Assembly (NCBI RefSeq): GCF_000336995.1
Contig: NZ_AOJI01000026.1
Span: 110,057-174,056 of the forward strand
From: Halorubrum aidingense JCM 13560
GTDB taxonomy: Archaea; Halobacteriota; Halobacteria; Halobacteriales; Haloferacaceae
DNA: 64,000 nucleotides
Direction: 5' to 3'
Below are positions 8,533 to 16,831 of the stretch, in pieces; position 1 is the stretch's first letter; every line of letters starts with the position of its first letter. The notes beneath the pieces are model-generated. The model ran no database searches. It was given only the letters and a program-made list of their open reading frames with translations, and was not told the origin of the DNA. Made by a program: the position numbers and the translations under genes.

Positions 8533-9486
8533 ATGCCCACGCAACCCGCACCGCGATCCGGTTCGATCCGCGTTATCGTCCACGGCGGCGCCGGCGGCGC
8601 CCCCGACGAGCCGGAGCCGAGACAGGCGGTCCTCGACAGGGCGGTCGAGCGCGGCACCGAACGCGAGACGCCCCTCGGCGCGGTCGAGGCCGCCCTCGCA
8701 GTCCTCGAATCGGACCCCCGGTTCAACGCCGGCGTCGGCGGCGCGGTCCAGTCGGACGGCGTCGTCCGCACCGACGCCGGCGTGATGACGTCGGACCGCG
8801 AGCTCGGCGCGGTCTGCTCGATGCCCGGCGTCGAACACGCCGCGAGCGTCGCCCGCGTCGTTCATTCGGAGACGCCGCACATCTTCGTCTCGGGCTCGCA
8901 CGCCGTCGAACTCGCCGACGACTTCGGGATCGAGACGGGCGTCGACCTGCTCACCGACGAGAAGCGCGCGCGGTACGAGAAAGAGGACCCGCCGCAGGGC
9001 GGCCCCCGCGAGCACCTCGACTGGCTCGCGACGCGGTTCGGGTCGGGCGACGATCAGGCGGGGGAGCGGTCGGACGATGGGGGCGCCGAGCGGAGCGAGG
9101 AGCGCGAAGCCCCCGACCACGACACGGTCGGCGCGGTCGCGACCGACGGCGAGACGTTCGCGGCGGCGACGTCGACGGGCGGCCGGTCGTTCGCGCTCGC
9201 CGGCCGGGTCGGCGACGTGCCGCAGGTCGGCTCCGGCTTCTTCTGTACAGAGGCCGGCGGCGCGAGCGCGACGGGGGCCGGCGAGGACATCGCGCGCGTC
9301 ACGCTCTCGCGGCGGGCCGTCGATTTCCTCGACGACGGGCTCGACGCGCAGGCCGCGGCCGACCGAGCGATCGAGGAGTTCGAGGAGATCACCGAATCGG
9401 GCGCGGGCGTGATCGTCCTCGGCGACGACGGCGCCGGGAGCGCGTTCAACACGGACGGGATGCAGACGAGCGTTGGTTCTACATAG
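8533..9486 (+). CDS. Isoaspartyl peptidase / L-asparaginase (Ntn hydrolase)
   Basis: 317 residues, a plant-type asparaginase precursor that cleaves itself to expose a catalytic threonine. The expected nucleophile is Thr198 in HDTVGAVATD; RFNAGVGGAVQ and the later GSGFFCTEAGGASATG match substrate-binding loops. A low-complexity acidic linker (about residues 170-197) precedes the cleavage site, as in the family, but its DNA holds a GC-rich hairpin (9079-9114). It degrades isoaspartyl peptides or asparagine. The start ATG lies about 25 nt after a CTTATG TATA-like box, consistent with leaderless transcription. The open frame extends far upstream, but that part is antisense to the glycosyltransferase. 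Confidence 0.92.
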   Translation: MPTQPAPRSGSIRVIVHGGAGGAPDEPEPRQAVLDRAVERGTERETPLGAVEAALAVLESDPRFNAGVGGAVQSDGVVRTDAGVMTSDRELGAVCSMPGVEHAASVARVVHSETPHIFVSGSHAVELADDFGIETGVDLLTDEKRARYEKEDPPQGGPREHLDWLATRFGSGDDQAGERSDDGGAERSEEREAPDHDTVGAVATDGETFAAATSTGGRSFALAGRVGDVPQVGSGFFCTEAGGASATGAGEDIARVTLSRRAVDFLDDGLDAQAAADRAIEEFEEITESGAGVIVLGDDGAGSAFNTDGMQTSVGST

Positions 9487-9588
9487 CCGCTGTCACGGAC
9501 AGTGACCCGCGACTGGCGTCGTGGGCTTCCGCTTCGTCCGCCCGTGAAGACGGGGAGCGACCCGTCTCCGCATCAGTAAGTGCCATCG

Positions 9589-9640
9589 TTTATTCATATA
9601 TACATATATTATAAAAATTCAATAATTAATTAGCTCTGGA
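9589..9640 (+). promoter_or_regulatory. AT-rich promoter of exported pyrophosphatase gene
   Basis: A sharply AT-rich block in an otherwise GC-rich region, including CATATATACATATATTATAAA. The TATTATAAAA part lies about 35 nt before the ATG at 9650. The base composition contrasts with ordinary promoters here and might reflect a regulated promoter, or the terminator of the upstream peptidase gene followed by a promoter. Confidence 0.5.
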
Positions 9641-9649
9641 TTTAGTCGC

Positions 9650-10384
9650 ATGGCAGATGACCGAAGCGGACTGTCACCGTCGGGCCCCCGTCGCTCGTTC
9701 CTCGCGGGCGTCGGAAGCCTCGCCGGTCTGTCGACAGTCGAGCGCGCAGCGGCCTCGGCGGACGGCGAAGCGCACGCGAACCACGACGAATCCGACCCAA
9801 TGAACCACGATCCCGTGAACCTGATCGACGGTGTCGAACAGCACGACAACTTTCCGAAGACGGCAACGGTCGTCGACGAGATACCGAAAGGAGAGCAGAT
9901 CAAGTACGAGTATCGGAAAGAGATTCCGGGCTTCATCCTCGACCGCGCGCTGTACAGTTCGGTCGTCTACCCGGGTGACTACGGCTTTTTCGCCCGGACG
10001 GCGGGCGGCGACGGTGACCCGCTCGACTTCTTGGCACTGACCGATGACGGCCTGTTCACGGGCTGTGTCTTCGATCTCCGGCCAGTCGCTGTTATCCGCA
10101 TGACCGATACGGGCGAGACAGACGACAAGATCATCGGTGTCCCCGCCGACGATCCGCGATTCGATCACATCGAGGGTCGAGGGGACATTCCCGAACACCA
10201 CCAGGACGTCGTCGAGGAGTTCTTCCGCACCTACAAGAACCTCGAACCCGACGACGCAGAGGTCGTGATTGAGGGGTGGGACACGCGCGGCGCCGCCTAC
10301 GACATCCTCGAAGAAGGACACCAGAAGTGGAGGGACCTCCAACGAGGGAACGGCAACGGGAAAGTAGCGGGCGAGAACGCCTGA
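9650..10384 (+). CDS. Family I inorganic pyrophosphatase with Tat signal peptide
   Basis: 244 residues. The C-terminal 190 residues are a soluble family I pyrophosphatase: YPGDYGF (107-113) and the metal-binding GDGDPLDFL (about 120-128), then GVPADDPRF and the late KNLEP segment. The N-terminus has a twin-arginine signal, [16 protein letters not shown] (Arg14-Arg15 plus a hydrophobic stretch), and an Asp/His-rich linker. Normal cytosolic pyrophosphatases lack this, so export or lipid-proximal location is inferred. The role might be extracellular pyrophosphate use for phosphate supply. There is no gene partner. If the true start were the internal Met51 it would be cytosolic, but the signal-like segment is convincing. 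Confidence 0.88.
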   Translation: MADDRSGLSPSGPRRSFLAGVGSLAGLSTVERAAASADGEAHANHDESDPMNHDPVNLIDGVEQHDNFPKTATVVDEIPKGEQIKYEYRKEIPGFILDRALYSSVVYPGDYGFFARTAGGDGDPLDFLALTDDGLFTGCVFDLRPVAVIRMTDTGETDDKIIGVPADDPRFDHIEGRGDIPEHHQDVVEEFFRTYKNLEPDDAEVVIEGWDTRGAAYDILEEGHQKWRDLQRGNGNGKVAGENA

Positions 10385-10487
10385 GCGGCACGGGACCACT
10401 CTTCCCCGTTCGAGTTCACACTCATCCCGATCCGCGTCCCCGCCCGCGGAGCCGAGGATACAAATCCGCCCGTCGCGTTGCAGGCGT

Positions 10488-11525
10488 ATGGTTACGTTCC
10501 TCGCCGGCGGCACGGGGACGCCGAAGCTCCTCGACGGGGCCACCCGACTGTGGGACCCCGCCGAGGTGACGGTCGTCGCCAACACGGGCGACGACGTCGA
10601 GCTCGGCGGCCACCTCGTCTGCCCCGACGTCGACACCGTGCTGTTCGCGGGCGGCGGCGTCCTCGACCGCGAGACGTGGTGGGGGATCGCCGACGACACG
10701 ACGGCGACCCACGAGGAGCTCCGGCGGCTCGCGGACGAGGTCGGCCTCGGAACCGCGCCCCGCTATCTCGGTCCCGAGGCGCAGACCGCGGGCCGAGAGA
10801 TCGCCAGCTGGCGACGCTTCTCCGGCGTCGGCGAGTTCATGGAGATCGGCGACCGCGACCGGGCAGTCCACGTCACGCGCACGAGCCTGCTCGACGAGGG
10901 GCGCTCGCTCACCGAAGTCGTCCGAACGCTCGCCGACGCCTTCGATCTAGACACCGACCTCCTCCCGATGTCCGACGACCCGGTCGCGACGCTGATCCAC
11001 ACCGAGGCCGGCGAGATGATCCACTTCCAGGAGTACTGGGTCGCCCGGCGCGGCGAGCCGACCGTCGAAGACGTCGAGTTCCGCGGCGCGGCCGACGCCG
11101 AGCCGACCGACGCGGTCCGGGCCGCGCTCGACGATCCCGTCGTGATCGGGCCTTCGAACCCCGTGACGAGTATCGGCCCGATGCTGGCGGTCCCCGGAAT
11201 CGCGGACGCGCTCGCGGAGACACCGGTCGTCGCCGTCTCCCCGTTCGTCGGCGACGAGGTGTTCTCCGGCCCGGCCGCCGACCTGATGGCCGGCGTCGGC
11301 TACGACCCCTCGACCGCGGGGATCGTCGAGGCGTACCCGTTCGCGGACGCGTTCGTCCTCGACGGCGACGACGAGACGGACGTCGCCGCCGTCGTGCGCG
11401 ACATCGACCGACGGCCCGCCCCGCACGTCGAGTACACCGACACTCGGATCGACGACGCCGACGACGCCGAGCGCGTCGCCAGGGCCTGCGGGCGGGCGCT
11501 CGAAGCGGTGGGGAGCCGCTCGTGA
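10488..11525 (+). CDS. cofD: 2-phospho-L-lactate transferase (F420 biosynthesis)
   Basis: Joins the phospholactyl-type guanylate donor to the deazaflavin Fo, making F420-0. The N-terminal [14 protein letters not shown] and VVANTGDD are the family's nucleotide-binding motifs, and 345 residues is normal. A TATA-like GGATACAAAT at 10455-10464 is about 27 nt upstream of the ATG. It is first in an operon: its TGA overlaps the GTG of the next gene (GTGA), and the next two junctions show the same overlap, so the four proteins are probably co-translated. Confidence 0.95.
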   Translation: MVTFLAGGTGTPKLLDGATRLWDPAEVTVVANTGDDVELGGHLVCPDVDTVLFAGGGVLDRETWWGIADDTTATHEELRRLADEVGLGTAPRYLGPEAQTAGREIASWRRFSGVGEFMEIGDRDRAVHVTRTSLLDEGRSLTEVVRTLADAFDLDTDLLPMSDDPVATLIHTEAGEMIHFQEYWVARRGEPTVEDVEFRGAADAEPTDAVRAALDDPVVIGPSNPVTSIGPMLAVPGIADALAETPVVAVSPFVGDEVFSGPAADLMAGVGYDPSTAGIVEAYPFADAFVLDGDDETDVAAVVRDIDRRPAPHVEYTDTRIDDADDAERVARACGRALEAVGSRS

Positions 11526-12337
11526 TCGACCCCGCCACCGGCGACGGTCCCTTCCTCGTCGCCGCCAGCCTCAGCGGCGCGGCGGACGCGGCCTGGGCTC
11601 GCGCCGCGGCGCCCCACGTCGACGCCGCGGTCCTGGGCGGGATCGCGCTCGATCCGGCCAGCCGGGCGGCCGCACGGGACCTCGTCGCCCGCGAGCGCGA
11701 GGAGTTCCTCCCCGACGACCCGATCGCGTGGATCGATCGGCAGTTGGCGGCGGTCGCCGACGCGCCGCTCCGCTCCGGCGTGAACGTCCGGAGCGCGACC
11801 GTCGAGCCGATTCGCGAGGCGGCCGCGGTCTGTGCCGATCGCGACGCGGTCTGTGAGATCAACGCGCACTGCCGACAGCCCGAACTCCGCGCGGTCGGCT
11901 GCGGCGAGTCGCTCCTGCGGGACGTCGACCGGCTCGCGGCGTTCGTCGCGGCCGCGACCGAGGCGGGCGCGACGACGAGCGTGAAGGTGCGCGCGGAGGT
12001 CCCCGGCGTCGACCTCGTCGCGGTCGCGGATCGGGTCGCGGCCGCGGGCGCCGACTGGCTCCACGTCGACGCGATGGACTCGGAGGCGGTGGTTCGGGAG
12101 CTGACCGACGGCGACCCCGAGACCCCTCGCGCGGGCCTCACGGTGATCGCGAACAACGGAGTGCGCGGGCGGGAAACTGTCGCCGAGTACGCGAGGTACG
12201 GCGCCGACACCGTCAGCGTCGGGCGGCCGAGCGAGCGACCGGACGCGCTCGCACGGGTCGCGGAGGCGGTCGCGGCGTGGCGGGAGGGCTCGCTTGACGG
12301 TGCCGAGACGGATACCCGTCCGGAGGCCTCGCCGTGA
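11522..12337 (+). CDS. tRNA-dihydrouridine synthase-like protein
   Basis: 271 residues, starting at GTG that overlaps the cofD stop. It looks like a TIM-barrel FMN protein of the dihydrouridine synthase superfamily: [12 protein letters not shown] resembles the Dus segment with the catalytic Cys, and [18 protein letters not shown] and [17 protein letters not shown] correspond to later barrel strands with the phosphate site. It is shorter than bacterial Dus (about 320) and seems to lack the C-terminal tRNA-binding helical domain. Substrate could be tRNA or something tied to F420 or its neighbours. Confident on fold, moderate on role. Confidence 0.75.
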   Translation: MIDPATGDGPFLVAASLSGAADAAWARAAAPHVDAAVLGGIALDPASRAAARDLVAREREEFLPDDPIAWIDRQLAAVADAPLRSGVNVRSATVEPIREAAAVCADRDAVCEINAHCRQPELRAVGCGESLLRDVDRLAAFVAAATEAGATTSVKVRAEVPGVDLVAVADRVAAAGADWLHVDAMDSEAVVRELTDGDPETPRAGLTVIANNGVRGRETVAEYARYGADTVSVGRPSERPDALARVAEAVAAWREGSLDGAETDTRPEASP

Positions 12338-13296
12338 CCGTCGACGGCGACCCAGTCGACGACGCGACCCTCGCGCTCCTCCTCGAAGTGGCGGGGACGC
12401 CGAAGCCCGGAAACGTCGACCGCAACCGGGACCTCGGTGACCTCCGGTTCGAGTCGTTCCTCGGCGGCGCGGTCGGCGCCCGCGAGGGGCTCGAACTGGC
12501 CGCGAGCGGCAGTCTCGGGGGCGACTCGCCGGCGCTCGGGCGCGCCTTCGAGCGCGGCGTCGCCGGGATGGCGGATCGCGCCGGAACGAACACCCAGTTC
12601 GGCTGTCTCCTGCTTCTCGTCCCCCTGCTCCGAGCGACAGCGGCGGGCGACCTCTCGCCCGCGGGCCTCGACCGGGTGACCGGCGGGACGACCGTCGACG
12701 ACGCGGTTTCGTTTTACCGGGCGTTCGAGCACGTCGACGTCGCCGTCGCGGACCCGCCTCCGGAGGCCGACGAACTCGACGTGCGCCGCGGAAGCGGCGC
12801 GGAAGCGGCGCTCAGAGCCCGCGGAGCGACGCTGCGGGACGTGATAGCGCTCTCGGCGGCGCCCGACGATCCGGACAGGGTCCCCGACCGCAACGCGCAG
12901 GAGTGGGTCGAGGGGTTCCCGCGGACGTTCCGCGCGGCCGCGTGGATCGGCCGCGACGAGGGGCCGCTGACGGACCGGGCCGCCAGGGCGTTCCTCGGGC
13001 TGCTGGCGGCCGAGCCCGACACGCTGATCGCGGCGAACCACGGCGCGGAGACCGCCCGAAACGCGAGCAGGCGCGCGGCCGCGCTGCTCGGGGGCGAACG
13101 CGAGACTGCGGAAGCCGTCGGCGACAGGGATGCAGCGGCCGTCGACGCCGACGCGGTGCACGCCGCCGACCTCGACGCCGCGGAGGCGCTCGCGACCGCC
13201 TTCGTCGACGAGGGGATCAACCCCGGGACGACGGCGGACCTCACCTGTGCGGCGCTGTACGTCGCGCTCAGACGAGGTGCGGAGGTGTCGGCGTGA
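12334..13296 (+). CDS. CitG-family protein (triphosphoribosyl-dephospho-CoA synthase-like)
   Basis: 320 residues, GTG start overlapping the previous stop. GTPKPGNVDRNRD and GINPGTTADLTCAALYV match the two signature regions of the CitG/MdcB family, which attach an ATP-derived ribosyl group to dephospho-CoA for the citrate or malonate lyase prosthetic group. No lyase acyl-carrier gene is nearby and haloarchaea are not known to use one, so the substrate must be different. Together with the following DUF447 gene it resembles a pair that I recall from methanofuran/methanopterin gene clusters of methylotrophs. Function unknown. Confidence 0.85.
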   Translation: MTVDGDPVDDATLALLLEVAGTPKPGNVDRNRDLGDLRFESFLGGAVGAREGLELAASGSLGGDSPALGRAFERGVAGMADRAGTNTQFGCLLLLVPLLRATAAGDLSPAGLDRVTGGTTVDDAVSFYRAFEHVDVAVADPPPEADELDVRRGSGAEAALRARGATLRDVIALSAAPDDPDRVPDRNAQEWVEGFPRTFRAAAWIGRDEGPLTDRAARAFLGLLAAEPDTLIAANHGAETARNASRRAAALLGGERETAEAVGDRDAAAVDADAVHAADLDAAEALATAFVDEGINPGTTADLTCAALYVALRRGAEVSA

Positions 13297-14033
13297 CCGA
13301 CGACGCGAGCCATATCCGAGACGCCAACGGTGCCGATGGGAGCGACCACCGCGGCGTCGTCCCCGACGGATGGCCGGTTCCGCTGCGCGGCGTCACCGAA
13401 TCGATCGTGACGACGCTCGGTCCGAACGACCGCTGGAACGTCGCCGCGCTCGGGCTCCACGCGCCGGACGTCACAACGGGGACCGACGAGGGCGACGAAT
13501 CCGACGCCCCGAACGATCCGACCGCTCACGCCCCGGCCGACCTCGTCACCGCGCGGACGTACGGGCGCACGCGAACGTGGCGCAACTTCACCGAGCGGGG
13601 GCACGGCGTGGTCCAGTTCACGACCGACCCGCGGACGTTCGTCGACGCCGCGCTCGCGGTTCGCGAGATCGACGATCCGGTCCTCCCGGACGCCGACGCG
13701 TGGGTCGAGGTGACGGTCGAGGAGATCGCGACCGAGGCCGACGGGGACACGACGATCCGGACGTGGGCGCTCACGCCGGTCGAAAGCGAGGTGCGGCGGC
13801 GGACCGTCCCGACGATCAACCGGGGGTTCGGCGCGGTCGTCGACGCGACGGTGGCGGCCTCGCGGCTCGACGTGCCGGGATTCGACACGACCGTCCTCCT
13901 CGATCGGCTGCGGTACTTCGACGACGTGGTTGGACGGTGCGGCGGTCCGGCGGAGCGCGAGGCGTTCGCGCGGATCGACGAGGAGACCGGCTGGCGGAGT
14001 CTCACCGCGGGAGAGACCGGCGACGAGTCGTGA
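13293..14033 (+). CDS. DUF447-family flavin-binding-fold protein
   Basis: 246 residues, again with a GTG start overlapping the CitG-like stop. The core from about residue 25 (WPVPLRGVTESIVTTLGPNDRWNVAALGL) followed by VTARTYGRTRTWRN and VQFTTDPRTFVDAAL is typical of DUF447, a split-barrel fold that can bind FMN. The last third (RRRTVPTINRGFGAVVDATV through RLRYFDDVV) is a helical tail. Its neighbours suggest work in the same uncharacterised step as the CitG-like protein, with a flavin or F420 link possible. No catalytic residue can be named. Confidence 0.8.
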   Translation: MTDDASHIRDANGADGSDHRGVVPDGWPVPLRGVTESIVTTLGPNDRWNVAALGLHAPDVTTGTDEGDESDAPNDPTAHAPADLVTARTYGRTRTWRNFTERGHGVVQFTTDPRTFVDAALAVREIDDPVLPDADAWVEVTVEEIATEADGDTTIRTWALTPVESEVRRRTVPTINRGFGAVVDATVAASRLDVPGFDTTVLLDRLRYFDDVVGRCGGPAEREAFARIDEETGWRSLTAGETGDES

Positions 14034-14127
14034 CTGCCTCGGCGTCGACCCCACCGGCGTGAAACCGGCTCGCGGCCGCTCGCGGCGGAACGAACCCTTT
14101 TAGTTCGGGCCGCCGGTATCGCTCGGT

Positions 14128-14322
14128 ATGGCTATCAAACCCAAGTACATCAAGCAGCTCGGGAACGTCCTGTTGGAGCGCTACCCCGACTCGTTCAACA
14201 CGGACTTCGAGACGAACAAGGAGAGCGTCACCGCCCTGACGACCGTCGAGTCGAAGGGCGTCCGCAACCGCATCGCCGGCTACGTCACCCAGAAGAAGGC
14301 GCAGGCCGCTCAGGCCGCGTAA
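14128..14322 (+). CDS. rps17e: 30S ribosomal protein S17e
   Basis: 64 residues; MAIKPKYIKQLGNVLLERYPDSF followed by FETNKESV and SKGVRNRIAGYVT are clear S17e signatures. It binds the small-subunit body in archaea and eukaryotes. A CTTTTAGTT TATA-like box at about 14095-14103 lies 25-30 nt before the ATG, so it has its own leaderless promoter. The C-terminus ends in an alanine/glutamine-rich tail typical of haloarchaeal versions. Confidence 0.97.
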   Translation: MAIKPKYIKQLGNVLLERYPDSFNTDFETNKESVTALTTVESKGVRNRIAGYVTQKKAQAAQAA

Positions 14323-14491
14323 ATCGGTCGTCGAATTCTCGATCACCGCACTTCCCGACCGCAGAGCGGCCGCGCCGTTGGCTCCGGGGGCGTCAGAGGT
14401 CGTCGGGGGCGTCCTGATCCGTCAGGGGTCGTCCGGGGTCGTCTGAGATCGCCCTGGGCTTTATCACCGAAAGCGCGGCCACTCGGTCGAG

Positions 14492-15727
14492 ATGGACGCG
14501 TTGGTCCGCCCGGTGTTCGATCCGACGTTCACAGCGGCCGCCCTCGCTTTCCTGTGCGGCGGCGTGGCGCTCGGCACGGTGAGCGGGCTCGTCCCGGGAC
14601 TCCACGCGAACAACTTCGCGCTGTTGCTCGCGGGGCTCGCCCCGTCGATCCCGGCCGATCCGCTGCTCGTCGGCATCGCGATGCTCGGCGCCGGCGTCGT
14701 TCACTCTTTCCTCGACATCGTTCCCGCGCTCGCGCTCGGCGTCCCCGACGCCGCGACGGCGATAGCCGCGCTTCCCGGCCACCGACTCGTGATCGCGGGA
14801 CGGGGGCGAGAGGCGGTGCGGCTGTCGGCGGTCGGGTCGGGCGCCGCGGTCGCGCTGGCGGTTCCGCTCGCCGTCCCGATAACGTGGGCCATGATCCGGT
14901 GGTACCCCGCAGTCCGAGCGCACCTGCCGTGGTTGCTGGCGGGGGTCGTCGCCTCGCTCGTGCTCACCGAGTCGTCGAAGCGGGCGATGGTCGGCGGCCT
15001 CTTCGCGTTCCTCGCGAGCGCCGCACTCGGGTTGGCGACCCTCGACGTCGACCCGACGGCACCGCTCGACGCCGGAGGTATTCTCGCGCCGCTGTTCGCC
15101 GGGCTGTTCGGCGCGCCGGTGCTCGTCGACGCGCTCGGGGGCGAGGGGGTCCCGCCGCAGTCCGACGCGCGGATCACGATGGGTCGACGCGATCTCGGGG
15201 TGAGCGCGGGCGCGGGGTCGCTGGCCGGCGCGGTCGTCGGATACGTCCCGGGCGTCTCGGCCGCGATCGCCGCCGTCGCGGCGCTCCCGGCCGTGCCGCG
15301 CTCCGAGGCCGACCGCGGCTTCATCGTCGCCACGAGCGGGGCGAACACGGCGAACACGATCTTCGCGCTGTTCGCGCTCGTCGCCCTCGGGACGCCGCGA
15401 ACGGGAGTGACGGTCGCGCTCGACCGTGCGGAGGTCCCGTTCGCGCTCCCGATCCTGCTCGTCGCCGCCGCGAGCGCCGCCGCCTGCGGGTTCGCGCTCG
15501 TGCTGCTGGTCGGCGACGCGTATCTCCGCGTCGTGGGAAACGCGGACTACACGCGCCTGTCGGTGAGCGTCCTGACGCTGCTCGTGGGGCTCTCGTTCGC
15601 GTTCGCCGGTTCCTTCGGCGTCGGCGTTTTCATCGTCGCCGGGGCGTTGGGGCTCGTCCCGCCGCGGATCGGGGCGCGGCGGGTCCACCTGATGGGCGTG
15701 CTTATCGGGCCGTTGATCCTCGGGTGA
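14492..15727 (+). CDS. TctA/DUF112-family membrane transporter
   Basis: 411 residues with about ten hydrophobic segments. The repeated motif GLVPGLHANNFALLL (near residue 33) and GYVPGVSAAIAAV (near 250) is the glycine/proline signature of the tripartite tricarboxylate transporter large subunit family (TctA, COG1784-like). No periplasmic TctC or small TctB gene is adjacent, so this haloarchaeal form may act alone. Substrate is unknown, an organic acid being the family default. A CTTTATC TATA-like box lies about 30 nt before the ATG. Confidence 0.85.
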   Translation: MDALVRPVFDPTFTAAALAFLCGGVALGTVSGLVPGLHANNFALLLAGLAPSIPADPLLVGIAMLGAGVVHSFLDIVPALALGVPDAATAIAALPGHRLVIAGRGREAVRLSAVGSGAAVALAVPLAVPITWAMIRWYPAVRAHLPWLLAGVVASLVLTESSKRAMVGGLFAFLASAALGLATLDVDPTAPLDAGGILAPLFAGLFGAPVLVDALGGEGVPPQSDARITMGRRDLGVSAGAGSLAGAVVGYVPGVSAAIAAVAALPAVPRSEADRGFIVATSGANTANTIFALFALVALGTPRTGVTVALDRAEVPFALPILLVAAASAAACGFALVLLVGDAYLRVVGNADYTRLSVSVLTLLVGLSFAFAGSFGVGVFIVAGALGLVPPRIGARRVHLMGVLIGPLILG

Positions 15728-15860
15728 TCGCGACGGCGGTGGGGCAGGGCAGGGCCGTGGTCGGGCCGGGACGGGTACGGGACGGGTGCGGGATGGGTCC
15801 GGGGCGGACGAGCGAGGGCAAAGAACAACGGTTAAAAGTCGCGCGGTGGTGATTTACTGT

Positions 15861-16040
15861 ATGAGCGAGAGTGAAACGCAGGGCACCCGACAGTGTGTCT
15901 CCTGTGGTATCCAAGTGGCCGGCATGAACGCCGCGCGCTTCGCCTGCCCGGACTGCGGCGCAACGATCCACCGCTGTTCGAAGTGCCGGAAGCAGAGCAA
16001 CCTCTACGAGTGTCACGACTGCGGCTTCCGGGGGCCCTAA
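15861..16040 (+). CDS. Small zinc-ribbon protein (HVO_2753-like)
   Basis: 59 residues with four CxxC-type knuckles: CVSCG, CPDCG, CSKCR and CHDCG, giving two zinc sites. This is the same size and pattern as the small Haloferax protein HVO_2753, placed in front of the elongation factor gene. The ATG is about 25 nt after a GTTAAAA TATA-like box (15833-15839). It is one nucleotide away from the EF-1beta start, so the two are co-expressed. Family role is possibly RNA or ribosome binding; not proven here. Confidence 0.9.
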   Translation: MSESETQGTRQCVSCGIQVAGMNAARFACPDCGATIHRCSKCRKQSNLYECHDCGFRGP

Positions 16041-16041
16041 G

Positions 16042-16308
16042 ATGGGCGACGTCGCCGCGAAGATCAAGGTCATGCCGAACAGCCCCGACGTCGACCTCGA
16101 CGAACTGCAGGACAAACTCGAGGAGTCGCTCCCGCAGGGTGCGAAGATCCGCGGCTTCGAGCGTGACGACGTCGCGTTCGGACTCGTCGCCCTCCTCCCC
16201 ACCGTCATCGTCCCCGACGGCGCGGGCGGCACCGAGGCCGTCGAAGAGGCGTTCGCCGGCGTCGACGACGTCGAATCCGTCGCCGTCGAGAACGTCGGTC
16301 GCCTGTAA
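16042..16308 (+). CDS. ef1b: Elongation factor 1-beta
   Basis: 88 residues, a single-domain nucleotide exchange factor for aEF-1alpha. [20 protein letters not shown], the central [18 protein letters not shown] and the C-terminal beta strand match archaeal aEF-1B. It begins one base after the stop of the zinc-ribbon gene. Archaeal members are always this short compared with the multi-domain eukaryotic protein. Confidence 0.95.
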   Translation: MGDVAAKIKVMPNSPDVDLDELQDKLEESLPQGAKIRGFERDDVAFGLVALLPTVIVPDGAGGTEAVEEAFAGVDDVESVAVENVGRL

Positions 16309-16440
16309 CCGGACCGACCGTCCGACTGCGATCGACGCGAACCGATTTTCACACGCCGTTTCTCGAAGTGAGCGACGGCTATCCGTCTCCGCACGCGACA
16401 GTCGCAATAAAAAGGCACTGACGGACCGCGAGCGCCCGTC

Positions 16441-16809
16441 TCAGGCGAGGTGGTCGGTGACCCAGTCGGCGAGGTCGTCGCCGGGGATGAACCCCTCGGC
16501 GCGGCGCGCGACCGGCTCGCCGTCGACGAACAGCACGAACAGCGGAACGCTCCGCACGTCGAACCGCTCGATCAGGGGCGGGTCGTCGCGGGGATTTATC
16601 AGTGCGACCTCGACGTCGACCGCGCGAGCGACGTTGCCGAGAACCGGCTCCATGCTCGCACAGATGCCGCAGCCGTCGGTGTAGAACTCGACGAGCGCGG
16701 CGTCCGCGTCGGCCACGAACGCGTCGAGCGCGTCCTCGTCCGCGAGGGACGTCGGCCGTCGGGCGCTCCGGCCGGTCGCGGCGTCGTCGGACGGAGTATT
16801 GGAACTCAT
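16441..16809 (-). CDS. Thioredoxin-family protein
   Basis: 122 residues. The active site is CGIC (Cys47, Cys50) within FYTDGCGICASMEPV, and the cis-proline is in VRSVPLFVLF. The CGIC dipeptide differs from standard CGPC, so its redox potential and role may differ. The start MSSNTP is chosen; an ATG two codons earlier is possible. It lies 22 nt after the M20 peptidase stop on the same strand, but a CTTTATGAG box at 16831-16838 (minus) is at leaderless distance and may give it its own promoter. Confidence 0.9.
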   Translation of the reverse strand: MSSNTPSDDAATGRSARRPTSLADEDALDAFVADADAALVEFYTDGCGICASMEPVLGNVARAVDVEVALINPRDDPPLIERFDVRSVPLFVLFVDGEPVARRAEGFIPGDDLADWVTDHLA

Positions 16810-16831
16810 ACACACTATTGGCGGCGAGCGC

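Noticed and set aside
10909..13161. Very long minus-strand open frame across cofD, DUS and CitG
   Set aside because: Plus-strand genes are recognised families with coupled overlaps; the minus frame is arginine-rich with no domain.
14390..14455. Repeated GTCGTC/GGGGGCGTC words before the TctA-like gene
   Set aside because: Irregular spacing and high G+C make it ordinary low complexity.
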